A DNA stretch of 43,207 nucleotides from Sphingomonas sp. Leaf22 (GCF_001421715.1 NZ_LMKP01000020.1:1-43207), one strand, 5' to 3'. Numbered from the stretch's first letter, positions 27,235-36,661 are shown. The notes: generated by a model from the sequence alone, not told the origin. A program made the numbers and translations.

Positions 27235-27261
27235 TGAAATCTGTTCATCGAAGCATCAACC
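27235..27261 (-). promoter_or_regulatory. LysR-type bipartite motif, copy 3
   Basis: Read on the minus strand this is GGTTGATGCT, four bases, then TGAACAGATTTCA, again T-N11-A with the same total length as the other two copies; 18 of 27 positions match copy 1. It lies 112 bases upstream of the SDR at 27373 with the GTTGATGC half nearer the gene, the same orientation as the others relative to their genes. Confidence 0.45.
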
Positions 27262-27372
27262 AGATAGCGGGTAATCTAGCCTGCCGCGTGTCCCATATTC
27301 CGTCTGCAACGTAAGCACATCGAGGTCGGCGTATCGCCGCCCCGATCAATTGCTGAAATGGAGGGCACTGAA

Positions 27373-28119
27373 ATGACTGACCGTATCAAAGATAAGGTCG
27401 TCGTGATTACCGGCGCCTCGAGCGGCCTCGGCGAGGCGGCGGCACGGCATCTGGCGGCGTGCGGCGCGACGGTCGTGCTCGGCGCGCGCCGTACAGGTCG
27501 CCTCGAAACGCTCGTCGCAGAGATCGTGGCGGCGGGCGGACAGGCTCTGGCTGTGCAGACCGACGTTACCGACCGTGCAGCGGTCGCCAACCTCGTCGAC
27601 ACCGCCGTACAGCGCTTTGGCGGGATCGACGTCCTCATCAACAATGCCGGGATTATGCCCCTGTCGGCTTTGGAAAGCCTCAAGGTGGATGAATGGGACC
27701 GCATGGTCGACGTCAACATCAAGGGCGTGCTGTACGGAATCGCGGCCGCGCTGCCGCATATGAAGGCGCAGAAATCGGGCCAGGTGATCACGACCTCTTC
27801 CGTTGCCGGCCACGTCGTCTTCCCAGCATCGGCGGTCTATTCCGGCACGAAGTTCGCGGTCCGCGCCATCTGCGAAGGCTTCCGTCAGGAAGTGAAGGAC
27901 TACAACATCCGGACCACTATCCTGTGCCCCGGCGCGGTGAAGACCGAGTTGCTCGAGCAGATCTCGGACGAGGGCGTCCGCTCCGCAAACAGCGATTATG
28001 TCGGCAAGGTCGGTATCTCAGCCGACAGCTTTGCCAGGATGGCGGCGTTTGCGATCAGTCAGCCCGATGATGTCGACGTCAACGAGATCATCTTCCGCCC
28101 GACCGCGCAGCAATTATGA
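27373..28119 (+). CDS. SDR family oxidoreductase (2 of 6)
   Basis: This is a 248-residue classical SDR of the YdfG/serine-dehydrogenase-like type. Cofactor motif [12 protein letters not shown] lies near residue 14; [11 protein letters not shown] after the second strand (Arg) favours NADP. NNAG and Tyr156-Lys160 (YSGTK) complete the active site, and [14 protein letters not shown] is the characteristic ending of this subgroup. The start ATG at 27373 has GGAGGG at seven bases. It leads a short operon with the cupin and a decayed tautomerase. Closely similar to the SDR at 30222 (MPLS, EW.RMVDVNI.GVL.GIAA), so the two are probably paralogues. Confidence 0.92.
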   Translation: MTDRIKDKVVVITGASSGLGEAAARHLAACGATVVLGARRTGRLETLVAEIVAAGGQALAVQTDVTDRAAVANLVDTAVQRFGGIDVLINNAGIMPLSALESLKVDEWDRMVDVNIKGVLYGIAAALPHMKAQKSGQVITTSSVAGHVVFPASAVYSGTKFAVRAICEGFRQEVKDYNIRTTILCPGAVKTELLEQISDEGVRSANSDYVGKVGISADSFARMAAFAISQPDDVDVNEIIFRPTAQQL

Positions 28120-28177
28120 TTTTGGCTTCACAGCAGAGGGCCACCGCAGCGTTGCGCACTGTTTATCGAGGACGATG

Positions 28178-28666
28178 ATGATCAGAGTTCTGACAATTTC
28201 GGCAATTCTCCTGGCGTCCAATGGCGTCGCACACGCACAGCAAGGAAAGAGCAAGATGGATATATCCCGCAAGGCAGACCTGAAGACGGTCCCCGGCCCC
28301 GACGCGTATTTCACCGGCAAGGTCACGATCACCGGACAATTCCAGCGGCCCGAGCCGTCGCGCGTCGGCGGTGCCGTGGTCCATTTCGAGCCGGGCGCAC
28401 GCACCGCCTGGCATACCCACCCGGCCGGGCAGACGCTCATCGTCACCGAAGGTGTCGGCTGGACGCAGGTCGAGGGCGGACCGAAGCTCGAATTCCATGC
28501 GGGCGACCAGCTCTGGTGCCCCCCTGAACACAAGCACTGGCATGGCGCGACCGCGCATGACGCCATGACTCACATCGCCATCCAGGAATCTGTGAATGGC
28601 ACACCCGTAACCTGGATGGAAAAGGTGAGCGACGAGCAATATCTCGCGCCGTTGGCGAAGGGCTGA
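28178..28666 (+). CDS. Secreted cupin-domain protein
   Basis: This is a 162-residue protein with a signal peptide (VLTISAILLASNGVAHA) and one cupin barrel. Metal-binding residues are visible as AWHTHPAGQTLIVTEG (first motif with His-X-His) and HAGDQLWCPPEHKHWHGA (second motif). Its family includes carboxymuconolactone-decarboxylase-associated and mandelonitrile-lyase-like cupins; the reaction here is not known. The likely location is periplasmic. GAGG lies six bases before ATG 28178; ATG 28175 is one codon upstream. It follows SDR 2 with a gap of under 60 bases and precedes the tautomerase remnant by four bases. Confidence 0.88.
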   Translation: MIRVLTISAILLASNGVAHAQQGKSKMDISRKADLKTVPGPDAYFTGKVTITGQFQRPEPSRVGGAVVHFEPGARTAWHTHPAGQTLIVTEGVGWTQVEGGPKLEFHAGDQLWCPPEHKHWHGATAHDAMTHIAIQESVNGTPVTWMEKVSDEQYLAPLAKG

Positions 28667-28669
28667 GTG

Positions 28670-28969
28670 GTACCGCACGTCATCGTCAAGCTATGGCCGG
28701 GCAAGTCGGACGATCAGAAGCCGGCTTGCTGACGCGATCACGGAGAGGGTGACCGGCATCCTCGGCTATGGCGATGACGCAGTATCGATCGCGTTTGACG
28801 AGGTCGTGCGAACGACTGGAGCGAACCGGTCTACAAGGTCGATATTTTGGGTCGATGGAACGATCTCGCCAAGCGACCGGGATACGGCGATCGCCCTCAG
28901 GACAGAGGCGCGACGCCTGATCCGGACGAAGCCTTCACGCGGGCGAACAGCGGCGCCATCCTAAACTGA
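28670..28969 (+). pseudogene. Tautomerase-family protein, two frameshifts
   Basis: Three consecutive pieces in three phases together spell a 4-oxalocrotonate-tautomerase-like protein: PHVIVKLWPGKSDDQK (from 28673), LADAITERVTGILGYGDDAVSIAFDEVV (from 28725, quoted in two halves of the same run: LADAITERVTG and ILGYGDD), and DWSEPVYKVDILGRW plus NDLAKRPGYG (from 28814 to the stop at 28967-28969). The catalytic Pro1 position is preceded by GTA instead of ATG, so the start codon is also lost. No single open frame covers it. It directly follows the cupin gene and probably belonged to that operon. Confidence 0.75.
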
Positions 28970-29176
28970 GGCTTGGCACGCGGTCGATGGCGAGCGATCG
29001 CGTCTTATAAGTTCGCTCCCGCGTCGGCAGCCCGGAAGCCGACCACAAATATTTGGATGAACAAATGTCTGAAGTTGGGAAGCCGAAAACGAACAGCGAA
29101 TGACCGGCTATGGGTCTGCGTCCCAGCATCAGCTGATCACAGCATTTTGAAGCACCGGTCGCGACCCGAGCCATTG

Positions 29177-30073
29177 TCACAGCGCCATGGCGGCTGCTGG
29201 CGCAGCGTGGAGTCGTTCGATGTCGGCACGTGGAGGCGCGCCGAACAGTCGCCTGTATTCGCGGCTGAATTGCGATGGGCTCTCATAGCCGACGGCAAAG
29301 CCTGCGGTGCTCGCCGTGGCGCCCTCCGTCAGCATCAGGCGTCTAGCCTCCTGCAACCGCAGCTGTTTTTGATACTCCAGCGGCGTCATGCGGGTAATCG
29401 CCTTGAAGTGTACGTGGAGCGAGGAGGAGCTCATGCCGGCCTCGGCTGCGACATCGTCGATGCGGATCGGCGCGTCGAAACGCCGGCGGATGGCGGCGAT
29501 GGCGCGGCTGACCTGATTGAGATGGCTGCCAGCGGTTGCGACGTGACGAAGCATCGGACCATGCGGTCCGGTGAGCAGACGATAGAGGATCTCGCGCTCG
29601 ATCAGCGGCGCCAGCGCGCGGATCGTGTCGGGTCGGTCGAGCAGGCCGACCAGCCGGCATGCCGCGTCGATCAGGTCGGGATCGCCGGGGTAGACGCCAA
29701 GCACCGGCAAGTCTGTTCGGACCAGCCCGCCGCCTTCGATCGCCATGAGATCGGCCAGGATCGAGGCATAGAGATCGATCTTGCAGCAGAGATAGGGTCG
29801 CTCGGGGCTCGCATCGAGCACATGACCGACCAGCGGCAAGTCGACCGAGACCAAGAGGTAATGGGCCGCATCATAGACCACGCTGTGCTCGCCGATCGAC
29901 ACCCGCTTAGACCCCTGGGCTATTATGCAAAGGGAGGCCTCGTAGACGGCAGGCGTGGGGGTGCTCGGTGCGTCGGCCCGGATCAGCGAAACATGCGGCA
30001 TCGCCGTGCTGCAAATGCCTGTACCCACGACGTGTCGATGGATGAGGGCAGAGAGTTCGGCGATCCGGTCCAT
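29177..30073 (-). CDS. AraC-family transcriptional regulator
   Basis: This is a 298-residue regulator with an AraC N-terminal ligand-type domain (PAVYEASLCIIAQGSKRV, YLLVSVDLPLVGHV) and a C-terminal double helix-turn-helix, about residues 195-290 (IRIDDVAAEAGMSSSSLHVHFK and VGYESPSQFSREYRRLFG). The start is ATG 30071-30073 with GGAGAAGGA upstream; the frame is open to 30109. It is divergent from the SDR at 30222, separated by about 150 bases, the usual arrangement for an activator of the neighbouring gene. Members of this subgroup often control SDR or aldo-keto reductase genes. Confidence 0.92.
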   Translation of the reverse strand: MDRIAELSALIHRHVVGTGICSTAMPHVSLIRADAPSTPTPAVYEASLCIIAQGSKRVSIGEHSVVYDAAHYLLVSVDLPLVGHVLDASPERPYLCCKIDLYASILADLMAIEGGGLVRTDLPVLGVYPGDPDLIDAACRLVGLLDRPDTIRALAPLIEREILYRLLTGPHGPMLRHVATAGSHLNQVSRAIAAIRRRFDAPIRIDDVAAEAGMSSSSLHVHFKAITRMTPLEYQKQLRLQEARRLMLTEGATASTAGFAVGYESPSQFSREYRRLFGAPPRADIERLHAAPAAAMAL

Positions 30074-30221
30074 GCCGACGATCCTTCTCCAATTGCGAGC
30101 TGTGGGCAAACATCTGGCGTTAATTCTAGAGGATCGTGCAAGCCATTAGGGCAATCACTCTACCGTGCGACATGGACGATGGCCCATCTGCGTCCCGTCA
30201 CCACAACGGAAGGACTGCATC

Positions 30222-30947
30222 ATGGCAGGAAATATTGACAAGGTCGTCCTCATCACAGGCGCGTCGAGTGGGATCGGCGAGGCAACTGCGCGAGAAATGG
30301 CTGCGACCGGCACCCGGCTGTTCATCGGCGCGCGTCGCGGAGAGCGCCTGAAGGCACTGGCGGAGGAACTGGGCGAGACCGTCGCCTGGCGCGAACTCGA
30401 CGTCACCTACGGCGTCGATTTCGATGCGTTCGTGGAGGCCGCTGAAGCGCGCTTCGGACGTGTCGACGTGCTGGTCAACAATGCGGGTGTGATGCCCCTC
30501 TCACCGCTCGCTGCGCTCAAGCGCGACGAGTGGAAGCGGATGGTCGACGTCAACATCCACGGCGTCCTCAACGGCATCGCCGCGGTCCTGCCGCGGTTCG
30601 TGGCTCAGCGAAGGGGGCATGTCGTCAATGTCGCCTCGGTCGCCGCACACATGGTGATGCCGACCGCCGCGGTTTATTGCGCCACCAAACATGCCGTACG
30701 CGCCATCACTGAAGGGCTGCGGCAGGAGCATGACGAGGTCCGTTCGACGTTGATCTCGCCGGGCGTGGTCGCCACCGAGCTGGGCCATGACATCACCGAT
30801 CCTGAGGTTGCTGCGGCCCTGACCGGATGGCGAAAGAAGTCGCTGACGCCGGACGCGATCGCGCGAGCCGTTCGCTATGCCATCGAGCAGCCGGAGGGTG
30901 TCGACATCAATGAGGTGATCGTTCGCCCGACCGCAGCGGACATGTAA
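30222..30947 (+). CDS. SDR family oxidoreductase (3 of 6)
   Basis: This is a 241-residue classical SDR. Cofactor motif TGASSGIGEATA lies near residue 13, with GARRGERLKAL suggesting NADP. NNAG, and Tyr152-Lys156 (YCATK) follow. The ending GVDINEVIVRPTAADM matches SDR 2. The start ATG 30222 has GGAAGGA about nine bases before it. It is divergent from the AraC regulator, its likely controller. About 270 bases without a recognised gene separate it from the Old Yellow Enzyme. Confidence 0.92.
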   Translation: MAGNIDKVVLITGASSGIGEATAREMAATGTRLFIGARRGERLKALAEELGETVAWRELDVTYGVDFDAFVEAAEARFGRVDVLVNNAGVMPLSPLAALKRDEWKRMVDVNIHGVLNGIAAVLPRFVAQRRGHVVNVASVAAHMVMPTAAVYCATKHAVRAITEGLRQEHDEVRSTLISPGVVATELGHDITDPEVAAALTGWRKKSLTPDAIARAVRYAIEQPEGVDINEVIVRPTAADM

Positions 30948-31217
30948 ATGCTTGGGCGTGCCGGTGCCGAAGCGGGGACGCCCAAACGACGAGTTCATAC
31001 ACATTGACGAGCGCTGAGATCAGTTAGCCAGGAGGGGATCGAAACGAATGGGGTTCGGTCATGATCGCATAGGAGGCCATTGCGGCCGTCAACGCGCCAC
31101 CAGCATCTCTTCCAGATCGGTTCAACCGACCATGAATGTGGCCGAACGCCGGACCGTAACGGCAGCTTGTCCGTTCAGCGTTCCTGATCTTGCACTGCTT
31201 GATGGATATCGCCGACC

Positions 31218-32327
31218 ATGCCCGACCATTCCGCATCGCCCATATTGCAGCCCGTCCAGATCGGCGACCTGTCGCTGCGCAACCGCATCGTCATGGCGCC
31301 GTTGACGCGCAGCCGTTCGAACGACGACGGGATCCCGCCCGCTTTCGCCGCAGACTATTACTCACAGCGCGCTGACGCCGGGATCATCATAAGCGAAGCG
31401 ACCAACGTATCTCCCCAGGCGGTCGGCTATGCGTTAACACCGGGTATCTGGAACGAACAGCAAATCGAGGCGTGGCGCCCGATCGTGCAGGCTGTCCATG
31501 ATCGTGGCGGCGTCATATTTCTTCAGTTGTGGCATACTGGGCGTATCTCGCATCCGGACCTACAGGGCGGAAAACCGCCGGTTGCGCCGTCGGCCATCAA
31601 GCCGGTTGGACAGGCATTCACCAAGGATGGGATGAAGGACCACGTAACGCCGCGAGCCCTGGAAACGGACGAGATCCCTGGCATCGTCGAGGATTATCGT
31701 CGCGCCGCCACCAACGCCAAGGCGGCAGGGTTCGATGGGGTCGAAGTCCATTCGGCGAACAACTATCTGCTTGAACAGTTCGTACGCGACAGCACCAACC
31801 GGCGAACCGACCCCTATGGCGGGTCAATCGAAAACCGTCTGCGCTTCCCCCTCGAGGTCGTCGACGCGGTCGTCGGCGTTTGGGGCGCAGGGCGTGTCGG
31901 CATCCGGTTGTCGCCAGCAACGACAATGCCCGGCGAGACGCCGCTCGACAGCACCGTGATGGAAACGTTCGGCATTTATGTTGATGCGCTGTCTCAGCGC
32001 GGCCTGCTCTATGTCCACGACATCGAGGGCGTGACGCAGCAGACACGTGACGCAGATGGCGTCGACTTTGCTGCGCTGCGCAAGCGCTTCAAAGGGGCTT
32101 ATATCGCGAACAACCAGTACACGCTCAAGCTGGCCGAAGAGGTTCTTGAGCGTGGCGATGCCGACCTGTTCAGCATGGGGCGGCCGTTCATTGCCAACCC
32201 CGATCTCGTTGATCGCCTGCGCACAGGTGCGCCGCTTGCAGAGGCGCCAAAAGAGTATTGGTATGGCGGCGGGTCGGTCGGCTATTCCGACTGGCCGACG
32301 ATGCGCGGGAATCCGGATCGCAGCTGA
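31218..32327 (+). CDS. Old Yellow Enzyme-type alkene reductase
   Basis: This is a 369-residue FMN-dependent ene-reductase of the Old Yellow Enzyme/NemA family, which reduces activated C=C bonds (and often nitro compounds) with NAD(P)H in the cytoplasm. Visible are LRNRIVMAPLTRSRS (FMN phosphate side), FLQLWHTGRISHPD, HSANNYLLEQFVRD with the His178/Asn181 pair that binds the substrate oxygen, DPYGGSIENRLRF, and SMGRPFIANPDL. The length is normal. The start is the ATG at 31218; the ribosome site is weak. It fits the electrophile-detoxification theme of the neighbouring SDRs. Confidence 0.93.
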   Translation: MPDHSASPILQPVQIGDLSLRNRIVMAPLTRSRSNDDGIPPAFAADYYSQRADAGIIISEATNVSPQAVGYALTPGIWNEQQIEAWRPIVQAVHDRGGVIFLQLWHTGRISHPDLQGGKPPVAPSAIKPVGQAFTKDGMKDHVTPRALETDEIPGIVEDYRRAATNAKAAGFDGVEVHSANNYLLEQFVRDSTNRRTDPYGGSIENRLRFPLEVVDAVVGVWGAGRVGIRLSPATTMPGETPLDSTVMETFGIYVDALSQRGLLYVHDIEGVTQQTRDADGVDFAALRKRFKGAYIANNQYTLKLAEEVLERGDADLFSMGRPFIANPDLVDRLRTGAPLAEAPKEYWYGGGSVGYSDWPTMRGNPDRS

Positions 32328-32887
32328 CCCAGCCCCTCACATCAGAGCCAGCCGTAGGATCGAGCTCATACCGCAGGTTAATCGCGATGAGGCCTCCGGG
32401 TGTCGGTGAGCGAGGTTGGGGTTGTGGCCACCGTCGGCGCAGGGGCGATCGCAAGTCCAGCCGCCGCGCCGACAGTGCTGCCATTGGCGCTGCTTCTCTA
32501 AATTTTTCCTCGGGAAGCTGCCGTGCGGTTCGGCGGGGAAAGCGCCTATGACGCAGTCCCCGCTTCCGACATTAATGGGGGTCCGAAGTTGGAGCTTTGG
32601 AAGATGACAACTGAATGTCCGGGATTGGGTCGAAGCCGCTCAACACGAGGATGAGAACAATTCTACCCTTCAAGAGGGTCAGAGCCTACGAGCGTAACGA
32701 TCCGAAGACCAATCCATGAGCGGTCCTAGGCTAGTATGCCGCGATCCGATGGATCGTATTCGAATAGATATAATGACCGAGCTGCGGATATGATGCGGGC
32801 CGAAGACGTTCCCGTCTTGATCCCCAGGCGCATCGTGCGCCGGTCATTCTACCTCGGGGCATTATCACAATGTTTTGCGAGGCTGAT
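32328..32887. other. Long intergenic stretch, no gene seen
   Basis: About 560 bases. Frames here are short and lack coding character. One hairpin, GGCGCA-TCG-TGCGCC, lies at 32827-32841, about 46 bases before the next start, and may act in the leader or mark the end of upstream transcription. The more AT-rich part around 32740-32775 is a plausible promoter area for the downstream six-gene set. Confidence 0.45.
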
Positions 32888-33895
32888 ATGGCGAAGACCA
32901 TAGTGGTGACGGGCGGCAGTGCAGGCATCGGACTTGCCATTGCCGAGAAGTTTGCGATTGCCGGTTGGCAGCTAGGCATCTTGGGGCGCCACCGGGCTCG
33001 GCTCGAGCAAGCGCAGGCGATGCTTTTGTTGGCAGGCGCCTCAAAAGTCCTGGCGATCAGTGTCGACGTCGTGGACGCAGACGCGGTCGACGCCGCCGCA
33101 GCGCGAATAGAGGATGAGCTTGGGCCGATCGATGCCTGGGTCAACAACGCTATGTCCACCGTCGTCGCGCGTGCGGATCACATTACCGCCGCCGAATACG
33201 CCCGTGTTACGGCCACGACCTATCTGAGCCAGGTGCATGGGACTCTCGCCGCTCTCCGTTATATGAAGACGCGCGACAAGGGCGCCATCATCCAGGTATC
33301 CTCAGGCCTCGCGCTTCGACCCGCACCACTCCAGGCGGCGTATTGCGCCGCCAAGGCCGCCGTAACCGGGTTCACGGACTCGCTGCGCGCCGAGCTGATC
33401 GCCGATAAAAGTAGGATCACCTTATCCGTCGTCTACCTGCCGGCGGTGAACACACCGCAGCCGACCTGGGCCCGCAATCATAGCGGTCGCGAACAAGTGC
33501 TGCCTGATCCGCTGTTTGATCCGCGGCTATGCGCCAAGGCGGTGCAAGAGGCGGTGGAGCGGCCACAGCGCGAATTCTGGGTCGGACGCTCGACCGCCAT
33601 GATGGCGCTTGGGCAGTCACTTGCGCCTGAGTTCGCCGATCAGCAGGCGGCCAAGCAGATCGACGCCATGACCGGTGACCCCGCACCGGACCGCGTCGGC
33701 AACCTCGACGAACCGGGCGAAGGGCCAGCTGCCATCGATGGGCCGTCGCCCGACCGTGTAAAATCGAGCCGCCGTGAGATCTTCTCTAGCCGACAACGGG
33801 ACCTGCTTAAGGTCGCGGCAGCGGGTGCCCTGCTCAGCACAGGTGCAGCAGCAGGCTTTAGCCTAAGCCGGCTCCTGCCGCGACTTCGCCCATGA
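32888..33895 (+). CDS. SDR family oxidoreductase with C-terminal membrane segment (4 of 6)
   Basis: This is a 335-residue SDR, longer than the classical form. Cofactor motif TGGSAGIGLAIA lies near the start; GRHRARLEQA follows the second strand; the NNAG position reads NNAMS; Ser is in VSSGLAL and the Tyr152-Lys156 motif is YCAAK. After about residue 235 there is an extra region rich in Asp and Pro, then basic residues and a hydrophobic stretch (VAAAGALLSTGAAAGFSLSRLL) that may anchor it to the membrane. GAGG lies five bases before ATG 32888; an in-frame start at 32870 is possible. Its stop overlaps the GH15 gene (ATGA). Confidence 0.88.
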   Translation: MAKTIVVTGGSAGIGLAIAEKFAIAGWQLGILGRHRARLEQAQAMLLLAGASKVLAISVDVVDADAVDAAAARIEDELGPIDAWVNNAMSTVVARADHITAAEYARVTATTYLSQVHGTLAALRYMKTRDKGAIIQVSSGLALRPAPLQAAYCAAKAAVTGFTDSLRAELIADKSRITLSVVYLPAVNTPQPTWARNHSGREQVLPDPLFDPRLCAKAVQEAVERPQREFWVGRSTAMMALGQSLAPEFADQQAAKQIDAMTGDPAPDRVGNLDEPGEGPAAIDGPSPDRVKSSRREIFSSRQRDLLKVAAAGALLSTGAAAGFSLSRLLPRLRP

Positions 33896-35718
33896 ACGGT
33901 CTGCTCGACGTCGTCCGCGGCAAGATCGCCGCGCCTGTGGCAGGCGGCACCAGGGTCGATGGCTATCTTGCACTGGAGGATTACGGCGCGCTGGGTGACG
34001 GTCGCTCGGTAGCGCTGTCGGGGGCCGACGGTTCGATCGACTGGTGGTGCGTTCCCAACCTCGACTCTCCGCCACTGTTCGACCGATTACTTGATCCGGA
34101 GGAGGGTGGCCGCTTCGTCATCGCGCCGGTCGAGAGCTTCGAGGTGGAGCGGCGCTACCTGCCCGACAGCAACGTACTTGAGACGATCTTCACGACAGCG
34201 TCAGGTCGCGCCAAGCTGACGGAATCGATGAACAGCGGCACGGCAGGGCGACTGCCTTGGGCCGAACTTGGTCGTCGCATCGAAGGGCTCGACGGCTCTG
34301 TCAGGTTCCAGCTGAATATGCGTCCGGGGCGTCGCGCAAACGGCGCCAGTCCCTATCAGTCGACGATCGGCAAGCACGCCGTCTTCCATGTCGGCACGGT
34401 GCTTGGGCTGCTGCTCCATAGTGAAGGCATCACGGTCGAACGCTCCGACGAGGCAGTGACGGCTGAGTTCACGGTCGTGCAGGGGCAGCGGGAGATCGTA
34501 GCGATCGTCGCCGGCGAGGACGAACCGCTGATCGTGCCTAAAATCGATAAGATCGACGAGCGCATCGATACATCCGATGCGGAGTGGCGAGTGTGGTCCG
34601 AGCAGATCGAATATGACGGCGACCGGCGACCGGAATTCATCCGCAGCGTGCTCGCACTCAAGCTGCTGCTGTTCTCGCCGTCGGGCGCAATCGCCGCGGC
34701 CGCCACGACATCGCTGCCGGAGGGTATCGGCGGCAAAAAGAACTACGACTATCGCTACGCGTGGATCCGCGACGCTGGCTACACCATCAAGGCCTTCCTG
34801 GCAGCAGGTGCGCAGGCGGAGGCCAAGGCGGCGTTCAGCTGGCTGCTGAAGCGATTGGAAGAGCATGGCGCGCGGGTCTGCTACTCGCTCGATGGCGCCA
34901 TCGTACCAAGCTTGAGCGAGATCGAAGTGCCAGGCTATCGGCGGTCCACACCCGTCCAGATCGGCAACGCGGCGACCGACCAGCACCAGCATGGCATCTA
35001 TGGGGACATCTTCGAGACGGCCTCGCGCTTCGTCGAGTGCGGCAACATACTTGATGCATCCAGCGCCGAACTTCTTTCACACCTTGCCGATGAGTGCGCT
35101 GACGTGTGGCGCAAGAAGGATGCCGGCATCTGGGAGCTGGAGGAGTCCCAGCATTATACTATGTCGAAGGTCAGTTGCTGGCAGGCGCTGGCGCGTGCCG
35201 TCGAACTCGCCGACGAGGGTCAGCTGCCCACTACGTGTCGCGAACGTTGGTCGCGTGAGCGCGACCGGATTGCCGGATGGATCGAGGAGAACTGCTGGTC
35301 AGAAACCAAGCAGGCGTTCGTTTTCTATCCCGGCAGTGAGAAGCTCGACGCCTCCCTTGCGCTGATGGTGCGCTTCGGCTTCGACGGCCGTCAGCGGCTT
35401 GTAAAAACCCTCGATGCGATCGACGCCGAGCTCGGCGCTGGGCCCTATCATTATCGCTACACTGACGTCTCCGCCGAGGAAGGCTGCTTCCTCGCATGCA
35501 CCTTCTGGATGGTGGAGGCACGCGCGCTGCTCGGTCAGCGTGAGCGCGCCGAGCAGGTGTTCAACGCCATCACCACCGCTCTCGACCGCGGGGTCGGCAT
35601 AATGACCGAGATGGCCGATCCGCGCACCGGCACGTTCCTTGGCAACCTTCCGCAGGGCCTGTCGCATCTAGCGCACGTCATGGCGCTCGATGTGCTCGCG
35701 GCCGAGGATGATTGCTGA
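33892..35718 (+). CDS. Glycoside hydrolase family 15 protein (glucoamylase/trehalase-like)
   Basis: This is a 608-residue enzyme. The N-terminal trehalase-associated beta domain is typical (YGALGDGRSVALSG, DGSIDWWCVPNLDSPPLFDR). The (alpha/alpha)6 catalytic domain runs from about residue 235, with NYDYRYAWIRDAGYTIKAF, DIFETASRF, the catalytic acid region GIWELEESQHYTMSK near 418 and the second Glu region EEGCFLACTFWMVEA near 527. Members hydrolyse alpha-glucosidic bonds in trehalose, maltodextrin or glycogen; no signal peptide is seen, so a cytoplasmic storage or trehalose role is likely. Start overlaps the preceding SDR by four bases, indicating translational coupling. Confidence 0.92.
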   Translation: MNGLLDVVRGKIAAPVAGGTRVDGYLALEDYGALGDGRSVALSGADGSIDWWCVPNLDSPPLFDRLLDPEEGGRFVIAPVESFEVERRYLPDSNVLETIFTTASGRAKLTESMNSGTAGRLPWAELGRRIEGLDGSVRFQLNMRPGRRANGASPYQSTIGKHAVFHVGTVLGLLLHSEGITVERSDEAVTAEFTVVQGQREIVAIVAGEDEPLIVPKIDKIDERIDTSDAEWRVWSEQIEYDGDRRPEFIRSVLALKLLLFSPSGAIAAAATTSLPEGIGGKKNYDYRYAWIRDAGYTIKAFLAAGAQAEAKAAFSWLLKRLEEHGARVCYSLDGAIVPSLSEIEVPGYRRSTPVQIGNAATDQHQHGIYGDIFETASRFVECGNILDASSAELLSHLADECADVWRKKDAGIWELEESQHYTMSKVSCWQALARAVELADEGQLPTTCRERWSRERDRIAGWIEENCWSETKQAFVFYPGSEKLDASLALMVRFGFDGRQRLVKTLDAIDAELGAGPYHYRYTDVSAEEGCFLACTFWMVEARALLGQRERAEQVFNAITTALDRGVGIMTEMADPRTGTFLGNLPQGLSHLAHVMALDVLAAEDDC

Positions 35719-35767
35719 CGGCCTTCGACACTTTCCCACCACGTCACACCCAAGCTGGAGCAATTAC

Positions 35768-36661
35768 ATGACCGATCGTCTGACCATCCAGGACCCGCGT
35801 ACGCAATATCCCCAGCCCCCTTTCCCTCGGCAGCCGCAGCCCGTCCCCGGCCTTGCATCCGACATGGATCCGAAGCCCGATCACGGCGAAACGAGCTATG
35901 TCGGTGCCGGCAAACTCAAGGGCCGCAAGGCGCTTATTACGGGCGGTGATAGTGGGGTCGGTCGCGCCGCGGCAATTGCCTATGCGCGCGAAGGAGCCGA
36001 CGTCGCGATCTCCTACCTTGAGACCGAGCAGTCGGATGCCGATGAGGTCATCAAGCTGATCGAGGCGGAGGGTCGCACAGCCGTCGCGCTGCCCGGCGAT
36101 ATCACCGACGAGGCATGGTGCCGCGAGCTCGTCAGCAAGGCCAATGAGGCGCTGGGGGGCATCGACATTCTCGTCATCAATGCGGGGCGCCAGCAGAACC
36201 GCGAGGACATCTCTAAGGTTAGCTCGGACGATTTCGACAGGACAATGAAGACCAACCTGTACGCCATGCATTGGATCACTCAGGCTGCGGTGCCGCACCT
36301 GCCGACCGGCGCGAGCGTCATCACCACCGCCTCGATCCAAGCTTACGAGCCGTCGGCGATCCTGCTGGACTATGCGACCACCAAGGCGGGGATCGTCGCT
36401 TACACAAAGGCGCTGGCCAAACAGCTGCTCGAGAAGGGCATACGCGCCAACGTGGTCGCACCGGGCCCTTTCTGGACCGCGTTGCAGGCGTCGGGCGGCC
36501 AGCCCCCGGAGGCGGTCGAGAAGTTCGGTTCGGAGAGCCAGTACGGCCGTCCCGGTCAGCCTGTCGAGTTGTCCGCAGTGTATGTGCTCCTCGCCAGTCA
36601 GGAGGCAAGCTTCATCAGCGGTGAGGTTTACGGCGTCACCGGCGGGGCAGGCGTGGCGTAG
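35768..36661 (+). CDS. SDR family oxidoreductase, YghA/general-stress type (5 of 6)
   Basis: This is a 297-residue SDR with the N-terminal extension of the YghA/GsP39-like group (QYPQPPFPRQPQPVPG, DPKPDHGETSYVG), then KALITGGDSGVGRAAAIAYA as cofactor motif. VINAG occupies the NNAG position, and Tyr202-Lys206 (YATTK) is the catalytic pair. Members of this group are often stress-induced; the substrates are poorly defined. GGAG lies eight bases before the ATG. It is followed after eight bases by a strong hairpin and then by the alpha/beta-hydrolase fusion gene. Confidence 0.92.
   Translation: MTDRLTIQDPRTQYPQPPFPRQPQPVPGLASDMDPKPDHGETSYVGAGKLKGRKALITGGDSGVGRAAAIAYAREGADVAISYLETEQSDADEVIKLIEAEGRTAVALPGDITDEAWCRELVSKANEALGGIDILVINAGRQQNREDISKVSSDDFDRTMKTNLYAMHWITQAAVPHLPTGASVITTASIQAYEPSAILLDYATTKAGIVAYTKALAKQLLEKGIRANVVAPGPFWTALQASGGQPPEAVEKFGSESQYGRPGQPVELSAVYVLLASQEASFISGEVYGVTGGAGVA

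Noticed and set aside
31003..31023. Possible fourth LysR-type site before the Old Yellow Enzyme gene
   Set aside because: TTGACGAGCGCTGAGATCA has neither the GTTGATGC half nor a symmetric T-N11-A box with the right spacing.
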